The notes under the pieces: model-generated
Databases searched by the model: none
Seen by the model: the letters and a program-made list of their open reading frames with translations, nothing else
Told to the model about the DNA's origin: nothing
Made by a program: the position numbers and the translations under genes
NCBI GenBank assembly: GCA_965221985.1
Contig: OZ244928.1
Span: 682,001-746,000, forward strand
DNA: 64,000 nt
Origin: J054 sp965221985
GTDB taxonomy: Bacteria > Pseudomonadota > Gammaproteobacteria > Steroidobacterales > GCA-2729495
Direction: 5' to 3'
In this document: in pieces, positions 1 to 9,547 of the stretch
Layout: each line of letters opens with the position of its first letter
How positions within the stretch are numbered: position 1 is the stretch's first letter

Positions 1-365
1 GCGAAGGCTATGCCACTTTCGCGCAAGCAGCGCTGACTAACCGGCGCGACGCGGGTTGGCCACCGTTTGGCTATCTGGCCCTGTTGCGCGCCGAAGCGAC
101 GCAGCGTGACGCGGTGTTCGAGTTTCTTGAGCAGGCGCAAGAGTTGGCCATGCCTACCAACAAAAAGGACATCCAATTGCTAGGACCCGCGCCGGCCCCC
201 ATGGAGCGGCGTGCCGGTCGCTATCGCGGGCAATTGCTAATTCGGGCTCCGCTACGCAGTAGTCTGCAGCAATTTCTACAGCCCTGGCGGCTGGATTTGG
301 AGACCTTGCGTGATAAACGTCGCGTGCGCTGGTCATTGGACGTAGATCCCGCGGAACTCTTTTAG
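1..365 (+). CDS. priA: Primosomal protein N' (replication restart helicase PriA), C-terminal fragment
   Basis: This is the last ~120 codons of PriA; the gene begins before the window and the first complete codon is at position 3. PriA is the 3'-5' helicase that recognises stalled forks and reloads the replisome. The fragment has the typical PriA tail: an RRDAGWPPFGYLALLRAEA-like stretch, then GPAPAPMERRAGRYRGQLL, then the terminal RRVRWSLDVDP. The helicase motifs and zinc-binding cysteines lie outside the window. The stop TAG at 363-365 is followed 45 bases later by argS. The call is firm because the C-terminal signature is highly conserved. Confidence 0.95.
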   Translation, partial: EGYATFAQAALTNRRDAGWPPFGYLALLRAEATQRDAVFEFLEQAQELAMPTNKKDIQLLGPAPAPMERRAGRYRGQLLIRAPLRSSLQQFLQPWRLDLETLRDKRRVRWSLDVDPAELF

Positions 366-410
366 CAGCGCCGGCTGCTAGAATGCACCGTTTCCAAAAA
401 CCCGCCCGCC

Positions 411-2165
411 GTGAAACAACAGCTTGAAACACTGCTCACCGATGCCCTGAGGCAGCTACCCGCGGCCGTCGATGCAACCAGCAACTCTGCCATCCAGGTA
501 GAAATCGAGCGAACCCGCGATACGCAGCACGGTGATTTTTCCAGCAATATCGCCATGCAGTTGGCCCGTCCGCTGCGCCAGAAACCGCGGGATATAGCCG
601 CGGCCTTGGTCGCCCGACTGGCACCCTCTGAACTAATCGCCGAGGTCAATATCGCCGGCCCTGGTTTTATCAACTTTCGCCTCAGTCCAGCGGCCTTTAG
701 TGCCGAGCTGTTCCGCATCGTTGATCAAGGGGAAACTTATGGTCACAGCGACTTGGGCAAGGGCGAGAAAGTACTGGTGGAATTTGTCTCGGCAAATCCT
801 ACGGGTCCCTTGCATGTGGGTCACGGCAGACATGCCGCATACGGTGCCAGCGTTTCAAATCTCCTCGCGGCCACTGGCCATGAAGTGCATCGTGAGTACT
901 ACGTGAATGATGCCGGACGGCAGATGGATATTCTGGCCCTGAGTCTCTGGCTCAGAATGTACGAACTGGCCGGGCAGGAACTTCCCTTTCCCAGTAATGC
1001 CTACCGGGGCGACTACGTTCTAGAGATCGCGAGAGATGCGCTAACAACCATCAATGAGGCCTTGATGCCCTCCACCACGGGCCTATTTGATGACTTACCG
1101 CCAGATGAGCCCGATACCGCCGATGCAAGGCTGGATGAATTGATCGCGCGTGGGCGCGAGAAATTGGGCGAGGTGGGGTTTCAGAGAGTTCTTAGCATCG
1201 CGGCTGATGCCATTCTCCAAGACATTCGCGACGATCTGGCAGAGTTCGGCGTGATTTATGACGAATGGTTTTCAGAACGAAGTTTGATGGACAGCGGCGC
1301 GATAGACCGCGCCCTGCAACGGGTTAAAGATGGCGGCCACACTTATATAAAGGACGGCGCTACCTGGTTTAAGGCCACGGCCTTCGATGATGAAAAAGAC
1401 CGGGTAGTAATACGGGAAAACGGCCGTACGACCTATTTCGCCTCGGACATCGCCTACCACCTGCAAAAACGCGAGCGCGGCTTTGCTCGTTTGATCGATA
1501 TTCTGGGATCGGACCATCACGGCTACGTCGCGCGCGTACGCGCGGGACTACAAGCTATGGATGAACCACCAGAATGTTTAGAAGTGGACCTGATGCAGTT
1601 CGTCGTGCTGTACCGGGGCAAAGAAAAAGTGCAAATGTCCACACGTTCGGGTGAGTTCGTCACCTTGCGCAAGCTGCGCGAGGAAGTTGGCAACGATGCG
1701 GCGCGACTGTTCTTTGTGTCCCGCTCTAACGATCAGCATTTGGATTTCGACCTCGAATTGGCAAAGTCACGCTCCAATGAGAACCCGGTGTATTACATTC
1801 AATATGCCCACGCCCGAATTTGCAGCGTGCTGCGTGAGCTTAAGGAACGCCAACTCACGCGGAACCGCGATTTGGCTAACACGGCTCTTGATCAATTGAC
1901 GGAATCTCAGGAACAAAGCCTCATTCAAGTGCTCTGCAAATATCCCGATATCATTGCACTGAGTGCGCGGCAACGGGCGCCGCAACATCTGGTGCACTAC
2001 CTGCGAGAAGTCGCGCAACATTTGCATACCTACTACAACGCGCATCGTTTTATCGTGGATGATGAAAAATTGCGCAGCGCCAGGCTGTTGTTGATTTTGG
2101 CCACCCGTCAAATCTTGCGCAATGGCTTAACCATGGTCGGCGTGTCGGCGCCTGAGTCCATGTAG
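411..2165 (+). CDS. argS: Arginyl-tRNA synthetase
   Basis: This cytoplasmic class I aminoacyl-tRNA synthetase charges tRNA-Arg, and its 584 residues are normal for the family. It has the N-terminal additional domain (about residues 1-110), the HIGH-type motif as HVGHGR following SANPTGPL, and the KMSKS-type motif as VQMSTRSG. The DALR anticodon-binding domain fills the C-terminus (about 470-584), beginning near YYIQYAHARICSVLREL. The start is GTG at 411; no in-frame ATG upstream gives a better fit. The stop TAG abuts the ATG of the SPOR gene with no gap, so the two are almost certainly cotranscribed and translationally coupled. Confidence 0.97.
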   Translation: MKQQLETLLTDALRQLPAAVDATSNSAIQVEIERTRDTQHGDFSSNIAMQLARPLRQKPRDIAAALVARLAPSELIAEVNIAGPGFINFRLSPAAFSAELFRIVDQGETYGHSDLGKGEKVLVEFVSANPTGPLHVGHGRHAAYGASVSNLLAATGHEVHREYYVNDAGRQMDILALSLWLRMYELAGQELPFPSNAYRGDYVLEIARDALTTINEALMPSTTGLFDDLPPDEPDTADARLDELIARGREKLGEVGFQRVLSIAADAILQDIRDDLAEFGVIYDEWFSERSLMDSGAIDRALQRVKDGGHTYIKDGATWFKATAFDDEKDRVVIRENGRTTYFASDIAYHLQKRERGFARLIDILGSDHHGYVARVRAGLQAMDEPPECLEVDLMQFVVLYRGKEKVQMSTRSGEFVTLRKLREEVGNDAARLFFVSRSNDQHLDFDLELAKSRSNENPVYYIQYAHARICSVLRELKERQLTRNRDLANTALDQLTESQEQSLIQVLCKYPDIIALSARQRAPQHLVHYLREVAQHLHTYYNAHRFIVDDEKLRSARLLLILATRQILRNGLTMVGVSAPESM

Positions 2166-2741
2166 ATGGCCAGGAAAAAGCGCAAAACAACCCGGAAACG
2201 CAAAAAAACGCAGAGTCGAAAAAGCGCGCCCTTGCCAGGCTGGATCTGGATGCTATTTGGTCTGGCGGTGGGATTGGCCGTGGCGGCCGCGATCTACGTG
2301 AATGATCGCAGCCCGCGACAGCCTGAAGATGCAGCCTTGGTCGTACCATCGCCCCCGCCCGACAAGCCGGCTGCGGCTGTGGAAGAAAAGAAGCCCGTTA
2401 AGGAATCCTTTCAGTTTTATGAACTGCTTCCCTCTTTCGAAGTCGTTATTCCAGAAGAAGACTTGGAAGCCCGGCCCGATTCAGAAGCCGAAGCTGTTAC
2501 TTCACCCGGCGCCTATGTATTGCAGGCCGGTTCATTTTCAGCCCATGCCGATGCTGATCGAATGAAAGCCAAATTGGCACTCCTAGGCATTGTCTCGCGA
2601 ATTCAAAAAGTCAGCATTGACGACAAGGCATTTCATCGTGTGCGCATTGGCCCGGTAAACAACCTCGCACGTCTAAACGAGCTGCGCGGTCAGCTCCGAG
2701 ACGCCAAAGTTGAAGTCATGGTGATTCGCATTGCGGAGTAG
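2166..2741 (+). CDS. SPOR-domain cell division protein, FtsN-like
   Basis: This is a 191-residue bitopic inner-membrane protein. A very basic cytoplasmic N-terminus (RKKRKTTRKRKK) precedes one membrane segment (about residues 25-45), a low-complexity Pro/Glu-rich periplasmic linker, and a C-terminal SPOR domain (about 115-190) starting at YVLQAGSFSAHADADRMKAK. SPOR domains bind denuded glycan strands at the division septum. The position directly after argS is that of ftsN in many gammaproteobacteria, which supports an FtsN-like role, but the sequence outside the SPOR domain is too divergent for the name. The start ATG follows the argS stop immediately. Confidence 0.85.
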   Translation: MARKKRKTTRKRKKTQSRKSAPLPGWIWMLFGLAVGLAVAAAIYVNDRSPRQPEDAALVVPSPPPDKPAAAVEEKKPVKESFQFYELLPSFEVVIPEEDLEARPDSEAEAVTSPGAYVLQAGSFSAHADADRMKAKLALLGIVSRIQKVSIDDKAFHRVRIGPVNNLARLNELRGQLRDAKVEVMVIRIAE

Positions 2742-2745
2742 TCCC

Positions 2746-3822
2746 ATGCGAGCGACTTTGCCACTATTCGAGAAGTTCCCGGGTCTTGCCGGTCAATTGG
2801 CGCACACCAGCCTGGCAGAGCTGCCCACGCCGCTGGAAACCAATGCCAAGGCAAGCAAGGCGTGGAATCTCAACTCACTGCGCATTAAGCGTGATGACCT
2901 TTCGTCGCCACTTTATGGCGGCAATAAAATTCGCAAACTCGAGTTTGCCCTTGCCGATGCCCGAGACAATGGCTGCGATGCAGTGCTGACCTTCGGTGCC
3001 GTCGGCTCCAACCACGTACTCGCCACTTCGATATTCGCTCAAGGCCTGGGCATGGCCTGTCACGCAGTCTTAACTCCACAAGCACCTAGTCCAAAAGTCA
3101 CTAACACCTTACGCTATCACGCGTATCTAAAAACCAAGTTATATCCCGCGGAGGATATGAATAGCGTGCGTCAACAAACGGACAAAATTCTCGACCGGCA
3201 TCCGGGGGGACGCAACAAGATTTATCAATTGCCCTGGGGTGGATCTTCCTGGCGCGGCACGGCCGGCTTCGTCAACGCGGCATTGGAGTTGGCACAGCAG
3301 CTCGGCGACGAGGTGCCAGACCTGATCTATGTGGCAACAGGCACAATGGGCACAAGCATCGGCTTGGCCATGGGTCTGCGCTTGCTGCGCTGGCCAACAA
3401 AACTGGTCGCCGTGCGGGTCGTACCCCAGCCCGTCATGACACCCGAATATTTCGAAAGGCTATATCGCGACACCAATACCAAATTACATGATCGCGATGC
3501 ATCATTTCCGCTGCTCGATGATCCGGGGGCCAATGTGGTAGCTCGCGATGAATTTTTCGGTGAGGGCTACGCCGTTCCAACGGACGGGACTTTACAAGCC
3601 GTGCAGCTCGCCGAAGATATTCTCGACTTGGGCTTAGAAACAACTTACACGGGTAAAGCCCTGGCGGCGCTCATTCACGATGAGCGAGCCGCAAGACTCG
3701 AAGGCAAGAATGTGTTGTTTTGGAACACCTACAACTCACGTGATTATCCGGACGCGGTTGCAGACTGCTCAATGGACTCTATACCAGCGTCGCTCAACGA
3801 CTATTTCCCAGAAACCGAATAA
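2746..3822 (+). CDS. D-cysteine desulfhydrase / ACC deaminase family PLP-dependent enzyme
   Basis: This is a fold-type II PLP enzyme of 358 residues. The pocket motif RDDLSSPLYGGNKIRKLE carries the PLP lysine within GGNKIRKLE, followed by TFGAVGSNH. The C-terminus has the TYTGKALAAL segment of the family. Members degrade D-cysteine to pyruvate, ammonia and sulfide, or deaminate 1-aminocyclopropane-1-carboxylate; the sequence alone does not settle which. The ATG at 2746 is preferred over an in-frame TTG at 2731 that would overlap the upstream gene. It follows the SPOR gene by 4 bases, where hslVU often lies in relatives, so it may be part of the argS transcript. Confidence 0.85.
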   Translation: MRATLPLFEKFPGLAGQLAHTSLAELPTPLETNAKASKAWNLNSLRIKRDDLSSPLYGGNKIRKLEFALADARDNGCDAVLTFGAVGSNHVLATSIFAQGLGMACHAVLTPQAPSPKVTNTLRYHAYLKTKLYPAEDMNSVRQQTDKILDRHPGGRNKIYQLPWGGSSWRGTAGFVNAALELAQQLGDEVPDLIYVATGTMGTSIGLAMGLRLLRWPTKLVAVRVVPQPVMTPEYFERLYRDTNTKLHDRDASFPLLDDPGANVVARDEFFGEGYAVPTDGTLQAVQLAEDILDLGLETTYTGKALAALIHDERAARLEGKNVLFWNTYNSRDYPDAVADCSMDSIPASLNDYFPETE

Positions 3823-3829
3823 TCCCACC

Positions 3830-3899
3830 CCTAAGCGGAAGTAGATCTCGGTTCAGCATAAGGATCGTTGTTATGATCGAGGGCAAATCACCGCTTAGG
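3830..3899 (+). promoter_or_regulatory. Leader inverted repeat just upstream of the DUF2339 gene
   Basis: A perfect 9-base repeat, CCTAAGCGG at 3830-3838 and CCGCTTAGG at 3891-3899, brackets a 52-base leader. The right arm ends two bases before the ATG at 3902 and contains the only purine-rich stretch near the start. If it folded in RNA, the stem would hide the ribosome entry region. This is a sequence observation only; no regulator is known. Confidence 0.3.
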
Positions 3900-3901
3900 T
3901 C

Positions 3902-6664
3902 ATGGGTTTGCCATTGGTATTTGTCATTGTCGGTGCCTTGCTCGGACTTGTCATCGGCGCGAGTGACAGCACGTTCTTGGGCATCTTTGCCGGTGCGGCC
4001 ATAGGCCTAGCCTTCGCGAAGACCAAGAAACTCAGCAGCGAAATGGAAACGCTGCGTCGCCGTGTGGATCGTACCGAGCGCGTGAGTTCCGCCGTTGTCG
4101 TGCCTCCGCGTAGCGAGAATCTAGCAAACCAAAACCTAGGAACTGACACAACAGATGTTGAGCCGCAAGGGCTTGAAGCTGCAACCATATCGGTGGCCGC
4201 AAGTCGTACTGCACCCGCGAGATCCAGCGCGTCATTAAGCGATCCAGCCGATCCCGAACAAGCAGCGCCGCCGATTTCCAAACCGACGGCAACAAATCAA
4301 AAACCCGACATCTTCGAAACGCTAGGACTGTTTGCCAAACGTTGGCTGACCACCGGCAATGTGCCGGTGAAAGTCGGTGTGATCATTTGCTTTTTCGGCA
4401 TCGCCTTCCTGCTGAAGTACGCCGTGGATAATCAGCTGTTCTCCTTGCCGGTGGAATTTCGTTTGCTGGCCATCGCGGCGGTCGGTGTCGGCTTGTGCGT
4501 TTTCGGTTGGCGCTTGCGGGAACGCACTGAGATTTATGCCCTAAGTCTGCAGGGCGGCGGGGTCGGGATTCTGTATCTGACCATCTTTGCCTCCATGGCG
4601 CTGTACGGATTGGTACCTGCCGGTCTAGCCTTTTTCCTATTGGTGGTACTCACCGCCTTTGCCGGCTGCCTAGCCGTGGTGCAAGACTCGCGCGTCTTGG
4701 CCATGCTTGGCATCGTGGGCGGTTTCTTGGCGCCGGTGCTGGTATCCACCGGCAGCGGCAACCATGTGATGTTGTTCAGCTACTTCCTGCTATTAAATGC
4801 GGCCATTCTTGGCATCGCTTGGTTCCGCGCTTGGCGCAAACTCAACCTGATGGGCTTTGCATTCACTTTCATCATTGGCGGGCTATGGGGTTATGCGAAT
4901 TACGAACCAGAACTCTTTAATAGCACCGAACCTTTTTTGATTCTGTTCTTTTTATTCTTTCAGCTCATCGCAATTCTATGGGCGCACCGGCAACCCACCG
5001 AACTAAAAAATCCCATCGACGGCACGCTGGTTTTTGGCACGCCAGTGATCGCCTTTGGCTTGCAGGCACGACTGGTCAGCGAATTCGAATATGGCTTGGC
5101 CATCAGTGCCATTGTGCTGGCGCTTTTCTATTTGATTAGCGCCTCGCTGCTGCATCGAAGCCAGGGGAAACGACTACAAACCCTGGTGGAGGCCTTTCTT
5201 GCTTTGGGCATTGCCTTTGGCACGCTAGCCATTCCGCTGGCTCTGGATGCACGCTGGACGGCTGCTGCCTGGTCGCTGGAGGGCGCAGCCCTAGCTTGGA
5301 TTGGCGGCAAACAGCAAAGTCGCTTATCAGTAGCAGCCGGTATTGCCCTAATATTTGGCGCGAGCATCTCTTTCGCTCTATACGGCTGGGAAGACTCTAG
5401 CAACAGGCCCATGCTTTTCAATGGCAATCTGTTGGGCGCTTGGCTTATCGCCGCCGCCGCGCTCTTCGCGGCCTGGTGTCTTAATAATTTCTATTCTGCG
5501 AACCGATCTTTCAAACCCGTGGCAGTGATTTTGATCATTTGGGCATTCATGTGGTGGCTGGGCGGTGGTTTGCGCGAAATTGATGGCCAAGTGGCTGATA
5601 AATTTTCGGCGGCAGCGCAGCTTGGCTTGTTGGCCATTACCGCGGCTGCCGTGCTTAGCTTGAGCCGAAAACTCCATTGGCGGGCTTTGCGAGCTGCCAC
5701 GCTATTTTTTCTGCCCTTGTTTATCATTCCCAGCGTTTCGACCTTAATACAGGGCAGCGCACCCCTGGCTAACTTTGGCTGGCTGCTTTGGCCACTGGCA
5801 TTTGGATTGCAATATCGGATACTTTGGTCACGCGAAGCAGAATACCCGCAACCCGTAGCGACGCAACATACCTTGAGCCTACTAGCCCTTACCGGCATCC
5901 TGGCCTGGGAAGTTGGTCATCGTGTCGGGGAAACTCAACTGTCGAGTAGTTGGCAAGTGAGTGGCATGGTACTTGTACCTCTGCTATTTATAGCTGGTGT
6001 GTTGCTTATGCGGGAACGACTAACTTGGCCCATTGACCGCCATTGGCGTGCCTACGCCGTGCATGGCTGTGGATTGCTGGTGAGTGGCGCATTATTGAGC
6101 CTCGCAATAGCAGGTGTTGACACACCGGCCGATCCAGCACCCCTGGCCTACCTACCGATCCTCAACCCATTTGATTTGGTAACACTCGCGGCATTGCTGA
6201 TGGCTGTTTTATGGCTAAAAACCCTACGCGAAACCAAACCAGATCTGACCACTGAGCAATGGCAGTTAGGACTAATAATGCTGGGCATCGTCGCGTTCGT
6301 CACCACAACCTCAGGCGTATTGCGTGCCGCGCATCACCTTGGTGGTGTTGACTGGCACCCTGACGCGCTGTTCTCTTCGGTCTATGTTCAAGCCGCCCTC
6401 TCGGTTTATTGGGGCCTGCTTGGATTTATTGGCATGGTGTGGGGTGCGCGCCACGAGCGGCGTATTCTGTGGATGATTGGCGCGGGATTAATGGCAATCG
6501 TGGTGCTGAAACTTTTCATCGTGGATTTAGGCAACACCGGCACGATTGCGCGTATCGTGTCATTCATCGGCACCGGCGGGCTGTTGCTGGTGGTTGGCTA
6601 TTTCGCCCCCGCGCCACCTAGGCGAGAAGCGGACACCACCCCCGCCGCTTCTACGGAAAGCTAA
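3902..6664 (+). CDS. DUF2339 family polytopic membrane protein
   Basis: This is a 920-residue inner-membrane protein. A short hydrophobic glycine-rich hairpin (residues 1-40) precedes a charged segment with coiled-coil character (about 42-65), a disordered linker (about 75-135), and then more than twenty hydrophobic helices to the C-terminus. Conserved DUF2339 features include the W(L/F)TTGNVPVKVGVIICFFG-like entry helix and the repeated GG(G)xWxxxxY/LLxGA patterns. The biochemical function of the family is unknown. The stop overlaps the start of the DUF3999 gene (TAATG), the usual partner, so the two probably form an operon and may act together at the envelope. Confidence 0.88.
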   Translation: MGLPLVFVIVGALLGLVIGASDSTFLGIFAGAAIGLAFAKTKKLSSEMETLRRRVDRTERVSSAVVVPPRSENLANQNLGTDTTDVEPQGLEAATISVAASRTAPARSSASLSDPADPEQAAPPISKPTATNQKPDIFETLGLFAKRWLTTGNVPVKVGVIICFFGIAFLLKYAVDNQLFSLPVEFRLLAIAAVGVGLCVFGWRLRERTEIYALSLQGGGVGILYLTIFASMALYGLVPAGLAFFLLVVLTAFAGCLAVVQDSRVLAMLGIVGGFLAPVLVSTGSGNHVMLFSYFLLLNAAILGIAWFRAWRKLNLMGFAFTFIIGGLWGYANYEPELFNSTEPFLILFFLFFQLIAILWAHRQPTELKNPIDGTLVFGTPVIAFGLQARLVSEFEYGLAISAIVLALFYLISASLLHRSQGKRLQTLVEAFLALGIAFGTLAIPLALDARWTAAAWSLEGAALAWIGGKQQSRLSVAAGIALIFGASISFALYGWEDSSNRPMLFNGNLLGAWLIAAAALFAAWCLNNFYSANRSFKPVAVILIIWAFMWWLGGGLREIDGQVADKFSAAAQLGLLAITAAAVLSLSRKLHWRALRAATLFFLPLFIIPSVSTLIQGSAPLANFGWLLWPLAFGLQYRILWSREAEYPQPVATQHTLSLLALTGILAWEVGHRVGETQLSSSWQVSGMVLVPLLFIAGVLLMRERLTWPIDRHWRAYAVHGCGLLVSGALLSLAIAGVDTPADPAPLAYLPILNPFDLVTLAALLMAVLWLKTLRETKPDLTTEQWQLGLIMLGIVAFVTTTSGVLRAAHHLGGVDWHPDALFSSVYVQAALSVYWGLLGFIGMVWGARHERRILWMIGAGLMAIVVLKLFIVDLGNTGTIARIVSFIGTGGLLLVVGYFAPAPPRREADTTPAASTES

Positions 6665-8043
6665 TGAATAAGTTTATTTTCGGTTTCCTAGGCGCTCTGC
6701 TGTTAGTTGCTCAGAGCGCGGCACAAACGCGTGAAGTACCCGGTATCAGCGACTATGCCTATCTCTGGCCCATAGCGCTCGACAGCGATAACGCCTTTCA
6801 CGCCGTTGAATTGCCGCTGGAAGTTTATGAGTCTGCAGCTGACGGCCGTTTGCGTGATCTTGGCGTTTTCAACGGCGGCGATGAACCGGTACCCCGCTCA
6901 ATTCGAGCGGCAGCGCCCGTGGCAGTGGAAACCGAAAGGCGTTTAGCCTTGCGCGCGATTCCCCTTTGGGAAAACCAAGCGAAGAAACCCGAGGAAATCC
7001 GCTTGCTGCTGCAAGCCGATCTGGCCCAAGCCACCCTGGAAGTTGCGCCGGCAACATCAAACGATAGCTCGCCGGCGGAAAAGAAGCTTAGCGCCTATGT
7101 CATCGATACCCGGAATTTGGATGCGGAGCTCAACAGCTTGGAATTGGTTTGGCCGGAGCCAGATTCAGGGTTCATTGCGTCTCTACAGGTACAAGCGAGC
7201 AACGACCTGGAAACCTGGAAAACGCTGGGCGAAGGCAGCATTGCGGACCTAAAGCAGGACGGTGCCCGCATCAAACAGAATCGCATCAATATACTGCCGG
7301 CTGAAAATGACTATCTACGAATCATTTGGCGCAAGCTGCCTAGTGATTGGCGATTGCGACAGATCACCGGCATCGTGCGTCACGAAGAACAACGCTCAGA
7401 AAGGCAAAGCACAGTGCTACAAGCTGTGGACGACAGCCCACCGGAACAAGCCAAAACCTTTGATCTCGGCGGTAGTCCGCCCATTGACCAAATCAATTTA
7501 ATTTTGCCGGCCGACAACACCGTGCTGCGTGCGACTATTCACGGGCGGCAAGATCGCCAACAAAAGTGGCGCCGCGTTCATAGCGGTATTTTCTATAAGC
7601 TGAGTCAGGGCAGCGAAACGCTGGCGACACCGGCGGTATCAATTCGCCCGCGACGTTACCGGCACTGGCGTGTGAACATCGAGAGTGGCCGCAAGAATAC
7701 CGAGCTTGCCTTGGAGTTGGGCTGGCGTACCGAGAAGTTGGTCTTTGTTGCCCAAGGTAGCAAGCCTTTTAAGCTGGCGGCGGGCCGTGCCGCCGACGCA
7801 TTCAACGGTTTTCCGTTGGAAAAAGAATACGGCGATCTGGAAATTATCAATCTGGCGAATGATGATGGCACCGTTGGTGGCGGGCGTCTGGCCCAGCGCC
7901 AAGTTTCGGGCGGACCGGAACTGCTAAGTGCTACAAGACCATTGGACTGGCGCCAATGGATATTGTGGGTGGGCTTGCTAGCTGGAGTTGCCGTGGTTGG
8001 CCTATTGGCGTCGCGCCTCATACGGCAAATGCAAGCTAGCTAG
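6664..8043 (+). CDS. DUF3999 family exported, C-terminally anchored protein
   Basis: This 459-residue protein has a cleavable-looking signal peptide (about residues 1-20, ending AQSAAQ), a large periplasmic region and one C-terminal membrane helix (about 433-450) followed by a short basic cytoplasmic tail. The mature N-terminus DYAYLWPIALD and the beta-rich discoidin-like segments (SLQVQASNDLETWKTL; LRIIWRKLPSDWRL) match DUF3999. The family typically sits directly downstream of a DUF2339 gene, as here, with a 1-base overlap. The function is unknown. The geometry suggests a periplasmic sensing or glycan-binding partner for the DUF2339 membrane protein, which is inference. Confidence 0.85.
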   Translation: MNKFIFGFLGALLLVAQSAAQTREVPGISDYAYLWPIALDSDNAFHAVELPLEVYESAADGRLRDLGVFNGGDEPVPRSIRAAAPVAVETERRLALRAIPLWENQAKKPEEIRLLLQADLAQATLEVAPATSNDSSPAEKKLSAYVIDTRNLDAELNSLELVWPEPDSGFIASLQVQASNDLETWKTLGEGSIADLKQDGARIKQNRINILPAENDYLRIIWRKLPSDWRLRQITGIVRHEEQRSERQSTVLQAVDDSPPEQAKTFDLGGSPPIDQINLILPADNTVLRATIHGRQDRQQKWRRVHSGIFYKLSQGSETLATPAVSIRPRRYRHWRVNIESGRKNTELALELGWRTEKLVFVAQGSKPFKLAAGRAADAFNGFPLEKEYGDLEIINLANDDGTVGGGRLAQRQVSGGPELLSATRPLDWRQWILWVGLLAGVAVVGLLASRLIRQMQAS

Positions 8044-8308
8044 CGAAAAAAACTACGCTGGCGGACCACGGCTAGCTGACCGTGGACACTACCGTCGCGG
8101 GCTTACGCATAGATGCGAAGATGGCACCACGCGTCACGAGAATTACCGTCACTGATTTTGCATACGCTAGAATCCTTATTGCTAGTTAACAGGGAGTTTG
8201 TGAGCGCCAAGCACGTCTGTTTTTGACTGTGCAGCGAACACTCTTGAGAACGCAGAAAACTATAGGTTCGAGCCGGCCCGGCTCACGCCCTTTGCCGCAG
8301 GAAACGCA

Positions 8309-9511
8309 GTGAATTATCCAGAACCGCTTACCCCGGTCGCGAATGCAGTTCGCGACTTTATGAGGCTCGAATCCGCCGCCGGCATTTTGTTGCTGGCGGC
8401 CGCCATCATCGCAATGCTCGTGGCTAACTCACCACTGGCCAATTTATATGCCACGCTGCTCGATACGACCCTAGCGGTGCAAGTAGGCGCCCTGGCAATT
8501 AGCAAACCAATGTTGCTATGGATAAACGACGGACTGATGGCCGTGTTTTTCTTTCTGATTGGCCTAGAAATCAAGCGGGAAGTCATGGAGGGAGAGCTCT
8601 CATCCTTTTCTCAAATTGTACTTCCGGGGCTCGGGGCCCTGGGCGGCATGCTCATTCCGGCTGGCATTTACGCGGCGCTGAACTGGGGCAATTCAGTGGC
8701 ACTAGATGGTTGGGCCATTCCCGTCGCAACGGATATTGCTTTCGCCCTGGCCTTACTGGGAGTTTTTGGCCGGCGCGTACCCATACCGCTAAAGATATTC
8801 TTATTGACGCTGGCCATCTTCGATGACTTGGCGGCCATTGTTATTATCGCGGTGTTCTATTCCGGCGATCTATCAGTGCTATCCTTGTCCATCGGGGCGC
8901 TGATCCTAGCGGTTGCTGTCGCGATGAACCGTTTCGGTGTGACTCGCAGCTCAAGCTATTTGTTGTTGGGTATTGCTCTTTGGATTGCAGTATTGAAATC
9001 TGGCGTGCACGCTACTCTTGCCGGTGTGCTTATTGCTTTTTGTATTCCAATGAAAGATAAGGCCGGCAATTCACCCCTGAGGAACATTGAGCACGATCTA
9101 CACACGCCCGTGGCCTTCGTCATCTTGCCCATTTTTGCCCTCGCCAACGCCGGCTTGTCCTTGGCGGGAGTATCGCTGCAAGATGTCAGCAGCCCGGTAA
9201 CATTAGGCATCATATCCGGGCTAGTAGTCGGCAAGCCCTTAGGTATCATGCTGTTCGTCGGTGTCGGTGTCGCCTTGGGCGTGGCAAAACTGCCACGATC
9301 GGTAACTTGGCCTCAGATTCTGGCGGTTTCGTTTGCCTGTGGTATTGGCTTTACCATGAGCCTTTTCATTGCCGGCTTGGCCTTTGAACACGGCGGCGGC
9401 GAGTTTTTTCGTGGCGATCGACTCGGCATACTGATTGGATCAATCGTATCCGCGCTATTCGCCTGGATACTATTACAGATCGTTTTACCCAAGCGGGCTG
9501 AAGAACTCTAG
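8309..9511 (+). CDS. nhaA: Na+/H+ antiporter NhaA
   Basis: This is a 400-residue inner-membrane antiporter that exchanges intracellular Na+ for external protons, for salt and pH homeostasis. It has about 12 helices. The hallmark acidic residues are visible: TDIAFA with Asp at about 142, and FDDLAAI with paired Asp at about 172-173, equivalent to E. coli D133, D163 and D164. A lysine equivalent to K300 falls within the GKPLGIM segment. The start is GTG at 8309 with an AGGAAA Shine-Dalgarno just upstream. The gene is monocistronic: 265 bases of non-coding DNA precede it and a minus-strand gene follows. I saw no clear NhaR-type site. Confidence 0.95.
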   Translation: MNYPEPLTPVANAVRDFMRLESAAGILLLAAAIIAMLVANSPLANLYATLLDTTLAVQVGALAISKPMLLWINDGLMAVFFFLIGLEIKREVMEGELSSFSQIVLPGLGALGGMLIPAGIYAALNWGNSVALDGWAIPVATDIAFALALLGVFGRRVPIPLKIFLLTLAIFDDLAAIVIIAVFYSGDLSVLSLSIGALILAVAVAMNRFGVTRSSSYLLLGIALWIAVLKSGVHATLAGVLIAFCIPMKDKAGNSPLRNIEHDLHTPVAFVILPIFALANAGLSLAGVSLQDVSSPVTLGIISGLVVGKPLGIMLFVGVGVALGVAKLPRSVTWPQILAVSFACGIGFTMSLFIAGLAFEHGGGEFFRGDRLGILIGSIVSALFAWILLQIVLPKRAEEL

Positions 9512-9547
9512 GCGCCGATATCAATTCCGGCAAAAGCTGCTCGCCGA

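Noticed and set aside
8268..8288. GGTTCGAGCC resembling a tRNA T-arm before nhaA
   Set aside because: The flanks do not pair as a T stem, and no acceptor, D or anticodon arms can be drawn.
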